NCBI GenBank assembly: GCA_966211335.1
Contig: CBIHNF010000003.1
Location: 62,001 to 126,000, forward strand
Length of the DNA stretch: 64,000 bases
Reading direction: 5' to 3'
DNA from: JAPWJZ01 sp966211335
GTDB taxonomy: Bacteria; Pseudomonadota; Alphaproteobacteria; Micavibrionales; UBA2020
A program made the position numbers and the translations under genes. A model generated the notes under the pieces. The model saw only the letters and a list, made by a program, of their open reading frames with translations, had not been told where the DNA came from and ran no database searches. Shown here piece by piece: positions 1 through 9,000 of the stretch. Each line of letters opens with the position of its first letter. Positions within the stretch are counted from its first letter, which is position 1.

Positions 1-1707
1 TACGGCGCATTTAAATATGACCTGCTGTTCTGCTTCAACCCCATCACGCTGAAGCACGACCGCGGCCCCGCGCATTCGCTGTTCCACCTCTACCTGCCGG
101 ACAGCATCTATCTGCTCGACCGCCGGAAAGAAACCGTTTTCCGCCGCGACTATGAATTCAGCGGCTCTGGCGAAGACACGCGCGGCACCGCGCGCCCCGC
201 AGCGGTTGACGGCAAAACCGCCGCACCCGCCACCAAAGCGCCCGAGATTTCCAGCAACATGAGCGATGAGGATTACGCCGCCATGGTGACAAAAGCCGGC
301 GAACATATCCGCAAGGGCGATGTGTTCGAGGTGGTCTTGAGCCGTAAATTCCGCGCGCCCGTGTCCTCCCCGCCCTCGACATTGTTCCGCAACATCCGCC
401 GCATCAATCCCTCGCCGTATGAATTCCTCATGCAGATGGGGGATGAGCAGCTGGTGGGGGCATCGCCGGAAATGTTTGTGCGGGTTGAAGGCGCCCGTGT
501 TGAATCCTGCCCCATTTCCGGCACCGCGCGGCGCAGCAAAGCGCCGGGTCAGGCCGCCGTGATTGAAGACGCGATTATTTTGCGCGACCTGCTCAATTCT
601 AAAAAAGACGAAGCGGAACTGACGATGTGCACGGACGTCGACCGCAACGACAAGGCGCGGATATGCGAGCCCGGCTCCGTCCGTCTGCTCGGCCGGCGGC
701 AGATTGAAAGCTATGTTGGCCTCTTCCATACCGTCGACCATGTGGAGGGAAAATTGCGCCCCGGATTTGATGGCATTGATGCCTTCCTCTCCCACATGTG
801 GGCGGTGACGCTGACCGGCGCGCCGAAAACGGAAGCCGCCAAGCTGATCGAGAATTTCGAGCCCGAAACCCGCAACTTCTACGGCGCGGCCGTGGGCGCG
901 CTGCATTTCAACGGCGATGTGAACACCGGCATCACCATCCGCACGCTGCATTTGAAAGACGGCATCGCCACCTATCAGGCAGGGGCGAGCATTGTGTATG
1001 ACTCGGTGCCCGCCGAAGAAGCGGCGGAGACACATACCAAGGCAACATCCTTCAAGCGCATTCTGGCGGGGGATGTTTCCCTGCCGGCGGAGCGCCCCGC
1101 CAACAAAACCGGCGCGGGCAAAACCGTGGTGCTGATTGATAACGAAGATTCCTTCGTGCATACGCTTGCCGATTACATCCGCCAGACGGGCGCGACGGCG
1201 GTGACCTATCGCCACGGCACGCCTGTGGCGGATATTCTGGCACTCAAACCAAATCTTATCGTGCATTCGCCGGGCCCCGGCATGCCGGAACAGTTCGGCG
1301 TGCCTGCGGCATTTCAGGCCTTCGCCGCGGCGGGCGTGCCGCAGTTCGGAGTTTGTTTAGGTCTGCAGGGCATGTTTGAATCCTTCGGCGGCGCGCTCGG
1401 CTATCTGCAGACGCCGCACCATGGCAAGACATGGAACATCAAACACACAGACCATAAATTGTTCGAAGGCGTTGCGAACCCCTGCACCGTTGGCGCTTAC
1501 CATTCCATTCATGGCCTCGCCGCAACGCTGCCCGCGAAGCTGGATATTCTTGCCACCAATGACAACGGCGTGATCATGGCGCTGGCACATAAAACGCTGC
1601 CGATCTGGGCGGTGCAGTTCCATCCGGAATCCGTGTTGTCGATGGAAGGTTACGCCGGCCACCGCATGATTGAGAACGTCATGCAGCATCTGGCAGGCAA
1701 GGCATGA
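1..1707 (+). CDS. trpE(G): Anthranilate synthase, fused TrpE-TrpG (5' truncated by window edge)
   Basis: This enzyme makes anthranilate from chorismate and glutamine, the first committed step of tryptophan synthesis. The reading frame is open from base 1, so the first methionine in view (259) is internal; 568 residues are visible and roughly 160 N-terminal residues, including the feedback-inhibition site, are missing. The visible part starts in the TrpE chorismate-binding region (motifs GDVFEVVLSR, LVGASPEMFVRV, TLTGAPKTEAAKLI). A linker around base 1100 leads into a class I glutamine amidotransferase: VVLIDNEDSFVHTLADYI, HSPGPGMPEQ, the nucleophile Cys of GVCLGLQGMFE (codon 1354-1356) and the HPESVLSMEG His-Glu pair. 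The single-chain architecture is known from rhizobia and Azospirillum. The stop overlaps the trpD start in ATGA. Identification is firm; only the upstream control region is out of sight. Confidence 0.97.
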   Translation, partial: YGAFKYDLLFCFNPITLKHDRGPAHSLFHLYLPDSIYLLDRRKETVFRRDYEFSGSGEDTRGTARPAAVDGKTAAPATKAPEISSNMSDEDYAAMVTKAGEHIRKGDVFEVVLSRKFRAPVSSPPSTLFRNIRRINPSPYEFLMQMGDEQLVGASPEMFVRVEGARVESCPISGTARRSKAPGQAAVIEDAIILRDLLNSKKDEAELTMCTDVDRNDKARICEPGSVRLLGRRQIESYVGLFHTVDHVEGKLRPGFDGIDAFLSHMWAVTLTGAPKTEAAKLIENFEPETRNFYGAAVGALHFNGDVNTGITIRTLHLKDGIATYQAGASIVYDSVPAEEAAETHTKATSFKRILAGDVSLPAERPANKTGAGKTVVLIDNEDSFVHTLADYIRQTGATAVTYRHGTPVADILALKPNLIVHSPGPGMPEQFGVPAAFQAFAAAGVPQFGVCLGLQGMFESFGGALGYLQTPHHGKTWNIKHTDHKLFEGVANPCTVGAYHSIHGLAATLPAKLDILATNDNGVIMALAHKTLPIWAVQFHPESVLSMEGYAGHRMIENVMQHLAGKA

Positions 1708-2690
1708 GCAGTTTAGCGCCCCTTCCCGCCGCCGATAATTGGACGGCTTTCATGGCCGACCTCTGTGGCGATACGCTTGACGCCAGCGCCAAAACCGCGC
1801 TGCTGCTCTCCGTGCGTGATGAAGACATCACCGGCGATATGCTGGCGTCGACCGCCGGTTATATGCTGTCAAAAGCGCTGCCGCTGCATATCGAAGGTAT
1901 CGATGTTTGCGGCACGGGCGGGGATAGCAGCAAAAATGCGGTCAAGACCTTCAACATCTCGACCGCCGTCGCCTTTGTCATGGCGGCTGCGGGCGTTTCG
2001 GTCGTCAAGCACGGCAACCGCGGCGTCTCCTCCCTCTCCGGCAGCAGCGATGTGCTGGCAAGTCTGAAGGTGCCGCTCTGCACGACGGCAGACGAAGCAA
2101 TCGCGCAGCACAAGGCGCATAACCTCTGCTTCGTTTCCGCACCCGCCTTTCATCCGGCGCTTGCCACGCTCGCCCCCATCCGCCGCAGCCTTGGGCGGCC
2201 GAGTTTTCTGAATTTGCTGGGCCCCTTGTGCAACCCCGCCCGCACCTCGAAACAGTTGATGGGCGTGTATTCTGCGCGTTTCCTGCCGGCCATGGCGGAA
2301 GCCGCCCTCGCGCTTGGCCGCACCGATGCCATGGTCGTGCATAGCGAAGACGGCCTCGATGAAATCAGCCTCGCCGCGCCGACGGATGCCTATGTGGTAA
2401 AGGACGGCAAGGTAACCGCGCAGCGCATCACGGTGGAAGACGCAGGGCTGAAACCCGCGCCGCTCGAAAAACTGGCGGGCGGCTCATCGGACCAGAATGC
2501 CGCCATCATCCACGCCATTTTCTCCGGCACTTCCGGTGCGGGTTTTGATTGCCTCTGCATCAACGCCGCCGCAGGTTTTGTGGTGGCGGGCCGCAGCGCG
2601 AATTTGAAGGAAGGCGCCTGGCTTGCCGCCGAAACCATTAAATCTGGCCTTGCCTTGCAGAAACTCAAATCCATGAAGCAGGTCGCATGA
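1704..2690 (+). CDS. trpD: Anthranilate phosphoribosyltransferase
   Basis: It transfers phosphoribose from PRPP to anthranilate, the second tryptophan step. The 328-residue length is normal for the family. The glycine-rich PRPP loop GTGGDSSKNAVKTFNIST lies at about residues 70-87, followed by VVKHGNRGVSSLSGSSDVLASL, the anthranilate/PRPP-Mg site, and by RRSLGRPSFLNLLGPLCNPA. The start overlaps the trpE(G) stop by four bases and the stop overlaps trpC the same way, so translation is probably coupled. The protein is soluble, with no signal peptide or membrane segment. Confidence 0.97.
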   Translation: MSSLAPLPAADNWTAFMADLCGDTLDASAKTALLLSVRDEDITGDMLASTAGYMLSKALPLHIEGIDVCGTGGDSSKNAVKTFNISTAVAFVMAAAGVSVVKHGNRGVSSLSGSSDVLASLKVPLCTTADEAIAQHKAHNLCFVSAPAFHPALATLAPIRRSLGRPSFLNLLGPLCNPARTSKQLMGVYSARFLPAMAEAALALGRTDAMVVHSEDGLDEISLAAPTDAYVVKDGKVTAQRITVEDAGLKPAPLEKLAGGSSDQNAAIIHAIFSGTSGAGFDCLCINAAAGFVVAGRSANLKEGAWLAAETIKSGLALQKLKSMKQVA

Positions 2691-3472
2691 GCGGATTTTT
2701 GCAAAAAATCGCCGGACTGACGGCGGAGCGCGTGGCAAAAGCGAAGGCCGCCGCGCCCCTCTCCGCGCTTGAAGCCATGCCGCTCTACGCCCGCAAACCG
2801 CGCCCTGTTGTGCCCGCCTTCCAGCAGCCCGGCTACAACATCATCGCCGAAGTCAAATTCGCCAGCCCCTCGGAAGGCACCATCGTCGAGGACCGCCAGC
2901 CGCTGCAAGTCGCCGCCGGCTACCTCGCCGCCGGCGCAACGATGCTCTCGGTCTTGACCGAACCCCTCTATTTCAAAGGTGAGCTCGATTACCTCGCCGG
3001 CATTCGCACCGCGCACCCGGAAGCTTTATTGTTGCGCAAAGATTTTATGGTCGATACTTATCAATTGCATGAAGCGCGCGCCTATGGTGCCGACGCAATC
3101 CTGATCATCGTCGCCATGACCGACGCCGCCGTGACCAAAGATTTATATGACGGCGCTTTGGCCCTCGGCCTGACGCCGCTCGTTGAAGTACATGATGCGG
3201 ATGAAATGGACGCGGCCTTGGCCCTCGGCGCAAAAATGATCGGCGTCAATAACCGCAACCTGAAAACCTTGAAAACCGACCTCAACATCAGCCGTGAATT
3301 GGCGCATCAAAAGCCGGACGGCGGCGTGCTGATTTGCGAAAGTGGCCTCTCGACCGCCGCCGACCTGCAGTCCATGCGCGCCATTGGCTATGAAGGGTTT
3401 TTGATGGGCACGCATTTTATGCGGAAATCCGACCCCGGCGCGGCGCTCGCCGCCCTGAAGGCCGCGCTATGA
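2687..3472 (+). CDS. trpC: Indole-3-glycerol phosphate synthase
   Basis: It closes the indole ring of CdRP to give indole-3-glycerol phosphate. This is a 261-residue TIM barrel with the family motifs in order: NIIAEVKFASPSEGTI (catalytic Lys on the KxxSPS strand), LLRKDFMVDTYQLHEARAYG (catalytic Lys), ILIIVAMTD, PLVEVHDADEMDAAL, IGVNNRNLKT and VLICESGLST. It is separate from trpF, unlike the enterobacterial TrpCF fusion. Both ends overlap their neighbours by ATGA. The first ATG matches the usual N-terminus. Confidence 0.97.
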   Translation: MSGFLQKIAGLTAERVAKAKAAAPLSALEAMPLYARKPRPVVPAFQQPGYNIIAEVKFASPSEGTIVEDRQPLQVAAGYLAAGATMLSVLTEPLYFKGELDYLAGIRTAHPEALLLRKDFMVDTYQLHEARAYGADAILIIVAMTDAAVTKDLYDGALALGLTPLVEVHDADEMDAALALGAKMIGVNNRNLKTLKTDLNISRELAHQKPDGGVLICESGLSTAADLQSMRAIGYEGFLMGTHFMRKSDPGAALAALKAAL

Positions 3473-4086
3473 CCCGCATCAAAATCTGCGGCCTCACCCG
3501 CCTTGAAGACGCCGCGCTGGCACAAAGCCTCGGCGCATGGGCCTTGGGGTTTATTTTCTATCCTAAATCGAAACGCTATATCAGCACAGCCGATGCCGCG
3601 ACGATTATTCCGCAGCTGAAAACGCAAAGCTTCGGCGTTTTCGTCAACCAGACGGATGAAGCGCTGCAGATTGCGAAAACCATCCCCCTCGCTGGCCTTC
3701 AACTGCATGGTGACGAGACGCCGGAGGAATGCCGTAAAGCCCGCGCCGTTTTTCCGGGCATCCTCATCAAAGCCCTGCGCCCGAAAACGAAAGATGATCT
3801 GTCTCTTGTTCAAGATTATAAAGGCATCGTTGATTTCATCCTGCTCGATGCCGCCGCCGATGGCCATTACGGCGGCAGCGGCATGACCGCCGACTGGTCG
3901 CTCGTGCGCGATGCGGAAACTTTCGGCATCCCCGTCATACTTGCCGGCGGCCTTACCCCTGATAATATTTCTGCTGCCGCGAAATCCGGCGCTTATGCGC
4001 TTGATCTCTCGAGCGGCGTGGAAGCCGCGCCGGGTATCAAAGACCCCGCAAAATTAAAAGCCCTGTTTGAAGGAATTGCCCCATGA
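3469..4086 (+). CDS. trpF: Phosphoribosylanthranilate isomerase
   Basis: It performs the Amadori rearrangement of phosphoribosylanthranilate to CdRP. The 205-residue TIM barrel is normal in length. Visible signatures are KICGLTRLEDA at the N-terminus (catalytic Cys), LAGLQLHGDETPEE, the catalytic Asp in FILLDAAADGHYGGSG, and the phosphate-binding VILAGGLTPDNISAA and LDLSSGVEAAPGIKD. In the operon it sits between trpC and trpB with four-base overlaps on both sides, whereas many alphaproteobacteria keep trpFBA at a separate locus. Confidence 0.97.
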   Translation: MTRIKICGLTRLEDAALAQSLGAWALGFIFYPKSKRYISTADAATIIPQLKTQSFGVFVNQTDEALQIAKTIPLAGLQLHGDETPEECRKARAVFPGILIKALRPKTKDDLSLVQDYKGIVDFILLDAAADGHYGGSGMTADWSLVRDAETFGIPVILAGGLTPDNISAAAKSGAYALDLSSGVEAAPGIKDPAKLKALFEGIAP

Positions 4087-5291
4087 AAACCAACACCCGC
4101 CAGAACCCCGATGATCGCGGCTATTTCGGCGAATTCGGCGGTCGCTTTGTGCCCGATACGCTGATGGCCCCGCTGCTGGAGCTGGAGCAGGCCTATAACG
4201 CGCTTGAGGGCGATGCGGGTTTCTGGGCGGAATATGAATCGCTGCTGAAAAACTTCGTCGGCCGCGAAACGCCGCTGCAGCCTGCCGCACGCCTTTCCGA
4301 ACACCTTGGTAGTGCGAAGATTTATTTGAAGCGGGAAGACCTGGCGCATACGGGCGCACATAAAATCAACAATGCCATCGGTCAGATTTTGCTGGCGCGG
4401 CGCATGGGCAAGACGCGCATCATCGCGGAAACGGGCGCGGGGCAGCATGGCGTTGCGACCGCGACGGCCGCCGCCGCCTTTGGCTTATCTTGCGTCGTCT
4501 ATATGGGCGCGGATGATATGGCGCGGCAGGAAATGAACGTCTTCCGCATGCGCCTGCTGGGCGCGGATGTCGTGCCGGTCACGAGCGGTTCCCGCACGCT
4601 GAAGGATGCGGTGTCGGAAGCGATGCGCGACTGGGTCGGCAATATTGCCAACACCCATTACCTGCTCGGCTCCGCCCTTGGCCCCCACCCCTACCCGCGC
4701 ATGGTGCGCGATTTCCAGGCCGTGATTGGCAAGGAAGCGCGGGAGCAAATTCTGGCGGAAGAAGGCAAATTGCCGGACAGCGTCGTCGCTTGTGTCGGCG
4801 GCGGCAGCAATGCGATTGGCATTTTCAGCGGCTTTACCAATGATAAAGACGTCGCGCTTATCGGCGTCGAGGCCGGCGGCACCGCCATTGCACCGGGGCA
4901 GCATGCGGCGCGTTTTTCCGGCGGCACGCCCGGCGTCTTCCAGGGCATGCGCACCTTTATATTGCAGGACGAGCAGGGTCAGGCGCAGCCAACGCATAGC
5001 GTTTCCGCCGGACTTGATTACACCGGCGTCGGCCCCGAACATGCCTTTCTGCAGGCCACCAAACGCGCGAGCTACGCTTACGTCAGCGATGACGAGGCGG
5101 TTGAGGCCTTCCACCTGCTGGCGCGGCTGGAGGGGATTATTCCCGCGCTTGAAAGCTCCCACGCGATCGCCCATGTCTGCAAAATTGCGCCGGCCATGAA
5201 AGGACAGGTGATGATCATCAACCTCTCCGGCCGTGGCGACAAGGATATCGGCATCATTCAAGGCTATGAAGCCGCGAAAGGAAAAAAATAA
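4083..5291 (+). CDS. trpB: Tryptophan synthase beta chain
   Basis: This PLP enzyme condenses indole with serine to form tryptophan, in an alpha2-beta2 complex with TrpA. It has 402 residues and the full family set: FGEFGGRFVPDTLMAPL, the PLP lysine in LAHTGAHKINNAIGQ, IIAETGAGQHGVATATAAA (catalytic Glu), the phosphate-binding glycines in CVGGGSNAIGIFSGF, ESSHAIAHV, and INLSGRGDKDI near the C-terminus. It is of the TrpB1 type. The stop shares one base with the trpA start (TAATG), consistent with equimolar synthesis of the two subunits. Confidence 0.98.
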   Translation: MKTNTRQNPDDRGYFGEFGGRFVPDTLMAPLLELEQAYNALEGDAGFWAEYESLLKNFVGRETPLQPAARLSEHLGSAKIYLKREDLAHTGAHKINNAIGQILLARRMGKTRIIAETGAGQHGVATATAAAAFGLSCVVYMGADDMARQEMNVFRMRLLGADVVPVTSGSRTLKDAVSEAMRDWVGNIANTHYLLGSALGPHPYPRMVRDFQAVIGKEAREQILAEEGKLPDSVVACVGGGSNAIGIFSGFTNDKDVALIGVEAGGTAIAPGQHAARFSGGTPGVFQGMRTFILQDEQGQAQPTHSVSAGLDYTGVGPEHAFLQATKRASYAYVSDDEAVEAFHLLARLEGIIPALESSHAIAHVCKIAPAMKGQVMIINLSGRGDKDIGIIQGYEAAKGKK

Positions 5292-6070
5292 TGACACTCC
5301 GTCAAACATTGATGGCAGCACGCGCCGCCAAAAAATCTGCCTTCATTCCCTTCGTCATGGCGGGCGACCCGGATTTGAAAGCGTCGGAAGATATTATTCT
5401 GGCGCTTGAGGCTGCGGGCGCTGCCGCGCTTGAGCTGGGCGTGCCCTTCTCCGACCCCGTTGCCGACGGCATTACCGTGCAGCAGGCGGCGGAACGCGCG
5501 CTTGCCAAGGGCACCACGCTGCAAAAGGTGCTTGGCCTTGTGAAATCCCTCCGCACGCGCGGGCTTAAAATGCCGGTCTGCCTTTTTTCCTACCTCAACC
5601 CTGTCTACCATATGGGCTATGCGGCGTTTATTGACGCGGCGCTTGAATCTGGTGCGCAGGGCGCGCTGCTGGTAGACCTGCCGCCGGAAGAGGCGGGCGA
5701 ATACATTGCCCTTGCGAAGACGAAGAATTTTGAAACCGTCTTCCTCTGCTCCCCGACGACATCAAGGGAACGCCTGCGCCGCATTGACGAAGCCTCCACC
5801 GGCTTTGTCTATTACGTGTCGCGCGAAGGGGTGACGGGCGCCATGGCCGCGCTGCCGCAGCAGCTGGATGAAAAAATCGCGCGGCTGAAGGCCGACCTTG
5901 CCAACCCGGTGGCAATCGGCTTCGGCATTTCCACGGCGGCGCATGTGAGGGCGTTGCGCGGCAAGGCGGATGGCATCGTCGTCGGCTCCGCGCTCGTCAA
6001 AACCATCGCCGAAAACGCAAACGACCCGGCGGAGGCCGCCGGGTCGAAAACGCGTGAATTGCTTGCGTAG
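5291..6070 (+). CDS. trpA: Tryptophan synthase alpha chain
   Basis: It cleaves indole-3-glycerol phosphate and passes indole through the tunnel to TrpB. The 259-residue length is slightly under the usual 265-270. Motifs seen are FIPFVMAGDPDLKAS, LELGVPFSDPVADGIT (both catalytic acids, Glu and Asp), ALLVDLPPEEAGEY, VYYVSREGVTGA and the phosphate site AIGFGISTAAHV. It is the last gene of the trp operon and ends 10 bases before the convergent RTX gene. A strong hairpin lies inside the last codons and is annotated separately. Confidence 0.97.
   Translation: MTLRQTLMAARAAKKSAFIPFVMAGDPDLKASEDIILALEAAGAAALELGVPFSDPVADGITVQQAAERALAKGTTLQKVLGLVKSLRTRGLKMPVCLFSYLNPVYHMGYAAFIDAALESGAQGALLVDLPPEEAGEYIALAKTKNFETVFLCSPTTSRERLRRIDEASTGFVYYVSREGVTGAMAALPQQLDEKIARLKADLANPVAIGFGISTAAHVRALRGKADGIVVGSALVKTIAENANDPAEAAGSKTRELLA
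6022..6046 (-). terminator. Perfect 11-bp hairpin inside the trpA 3' end
   Basis: The arms CGACCCGGCGG and CCGCCGGGTCG pair perfectly around a 3-base loop. On the minus strand the hairpin is followed by TTTGCGTTTTC, a broken U-rich run, so it could terminate transcripts of the RTX gene, whose stop lies 35 bases upstream. On the plus strand it is followed by AAAACG, so there it would act at best as an RNA 3'-end stabiliser for the trp message. The structure is seen directly; its function is inferred. Confidence 0.5.
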
Positions 6071-6080
6071 TTTCTAGCCT

Positions 6081-9000
6081 TTACACGATCAGGTTGCCGT
6101 CCGCCACCAGCTGGATTTCGTTGGTGAGGCCGTTGATGTGCGTCAGCGTCGCAATCGTCGTCCAGTGCTGGCCGTTGGCCACGCCATCCGCATCGATCTG
6201 GACGATCGAATTCGCCCCGCTGTCGAGGATGCGCAGGAAGCTCGAGAGGGGCGAGGTGGATTCATTCGCCGCGCTATAGGCCGTGAGCAGGGCCGACAAA
6301 TCCAGCACGTCATGTTCGACGACGCTGAAGAACTGGATGGTATCGGCCGCGCCGGTGGTGCCGGCGTCAAACACGAAGGTATCCGCGCCGCCTTCGCCAT
6401 ACAGCTGGTCGGCGCCAAGGCCGCCGTGAATGGTGTCATTTCCGTCGCCGGCATGGATGACGTTGTTGCGGGCATTGCCGGTGATGGTGTTATCCGTGTC
6501 GCTGGCAAAGAAACTTGTCACCGTCGAGCCAAGCGTGATGTTCTCGATCGAGGAGGTCGGCGCCATATGGTAGTTGTTTACGGTGACGGTCAGGCTATCC
6601 GTGCCCTCGCCGGCATTCTCGTTAATGACATCGTAGTAATTGTCCACAAAGTAGCTGTCGTTGCCGATGCCGCCGGTCATGGTGTCAATCCCGACGCCGC
6701 CATCCAGCGAGTCGTCGCCGTTGCCGCCAAAGAGGATGTCATTGCCGGTGTGGCCCAGCAGCACGTCGGTGCCGTCGTTGCCGCTCAACGTATCATTCCC
6801 GGTGCCGCCATCCATCGCGTTGTTGCCGCTGTTGCCGGTGAGGATGTTGTTTTGCGTGTTGCCGATCAAGGCAAAGTCGCCAGTGCCCGATGCGGTGAGG
6901 TTCTCAAAGCCGGCTTTCAGGGTATAGCTGAGGCCCGCAATGACGGTATCGATACCGGAAGCATCGGTCAGCACGTCGCCGGTGGTATTGACGATATAGG
7001 TGTCATTGCCCGCGCCGCCGTTGAGGTGGTCGGAGCCGAGGCCGCCGTCCAGCGTGTTGTTGCCGATGTTGCCGGTGATGGTGTTGTCGAGGTTGTTGCC
7101 GGTGCCATCGATGTTGAGGCTGGGGCCGGTTGCGAGCAGCACGAGGTTTTCGACGTTGGCCGTCAGCGTATAGCTGATGCTGGAGCGGACAGTATCCGTC
7201 CCCTCGCCACTTGCTTCCGTCACAATATCGCCCACGTTGTCGACGACATACGTGTCGCTGCCCTTGCCGCCGGTCAGCGTATCCGCGCCGATGCCGCCAT
7301 CCAGCGTGTTGTTACCGCCGTTGCCGGTCAGGTTGTTATCAAACGCGTTACCGGTGATGTTGACGGCGTTGGTGCCGGTCAAAATCACGAATTCGACGTT
7401 TGTCGGCAGCGTGTAGGAGCCCGAGGTCAGCGTGACATAGGCGGTATCGGTGCCTTCGCTCGCGTTCTCGATGATGATGTCATTCGAGGTGACATAGTAG
7501 GTGTCGTTGCCGAGACCGCCGGTGAAGGTGTTGACGCCGGAATTGCCGACAAAGGTGTTGTCGTTGTCGTTGCCGATGCCGTTGATATTGCCGGTGCCGG
7601 TCAGCGTCAGGTTCTCGATATTCGCATAGGCCGGTAGCGAGAGGTTGAAGCTGGTCGAGGCGACGATGGTATCGGTGCCCTCGTTCAGGTTCTCGGTGAT
7701 CACGTCGCCCGCGTTATCGACGATATAGGTGTCGTTACCCGCGCCGCCGATCATGGTGTCGGCGCCCGCCTTGCCGTCCAGCGTGTTGTCGCCGGAGTTG
7801 CCAGTGATGATGTTGACATCGCCGTTGCCGGTGCCGCTGACGCTTGAAGTGCCGGTGATGACAAGGTTCTCGATATTCGCGCCGAGCGTGAAGGCGACGG
7901 TGGAAAGCACCGTATCGGTGCCCTCGCCCGCGCTTTCGGTCGCAGTGTCCTTGATATTGTCGACGACGAAGGTGTCGTTGCCAAGGCCGCCAACCAGTTT
8001 GTCCGCGCCGATGCCGCCATCGAGCGTGTCATTACCCGCGCCGCCGGTGAGGATATTGACGCCGCTGTTGCCGGTAATGGTGTTCGCGCCCGCATCGCCG
8101 GTGCCGTTGATGGCGCCGGTGCCGGTGAGGGTGAGGTTTTCAATGCCCGAGCTGGGGGAGAGCGTGTAGGTGATGCCGGCGTAAACAGTATCGGAATCAC
8201 CGATGCCCGCGCCATCGTCATGGATAGCATCGCCAGCCACATCGACGTAATAGGTGTCGCTGCCGTCGCCACCATTCATGTCGTCTGTGCCGGTGCTGCC
8301 GATCAGCGTGTCATTACCAAGGCCGCCGATCAGCGTATCATTACCAGCGCCACCGTTCAGCGTGTCGTTACCACCAGCACCGTCCAGCGTGTTCGCGATG
8401 CTATTGCCGGTGATAAAGTTATCGCCATTATCACCGATTGCCGTGACTGCAGTGGTTCCCGAAAGAATGATGTTCTCGACGTTGCCGCCGGGCGCAAGGA
8501 TGACGTTGACATCCGACTGCACGGTATCGTTGCCGCCACTGACGCCTTCAACAATGATCGTGTTCGTAGCGGTGCTGCCGAGAATGTAAAGGTCGTCACC
8601 GAGCCCGCCAATCAGCGTATCGTTGCCGGCAGTGCCGATGAGTGTATCGTTGCCAGTCCCGCCATCCAGCGTGTTGTCGCCGCTGTTGCCGGTGAGGGTG
8701 TTGTTGCCGTTGTTGCCGGTGCCGTCAATGTTGCCAGCGCCGTCAAGGATGAGGATTTCAACTTCATTGCCGAGCGTGTAGGAGGCGGTAGCGTGCACCG
8801 TATCCGTGCCTTCGCCCGCATTTTCGACGATCAGGTCGGTCGTGGCATTGACGAAATACGTATCATTGCCGATGCCGCCGACAAGCGTATCGAAACCGCC
8901 GATGCCCGCGCCGACGCCGTCGATAATGACGTTGTTGCCGCTGTTGCCAGTGAGGATGTTGTCGCCGGCGTTACCGGTGGCGGTGAGGTTCGCGGTACCG

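Noticed and set aside
6138..7637. 499-codon plus-strand ORF inside the RTX gene, and several smaller ones beside it
   Set aside because: Repetitive Val/Ala/Gly-rich translation that mirrors the RTX repeats read antisense; no ribosome site or family motif. The RTX reading explains the sequence fully.
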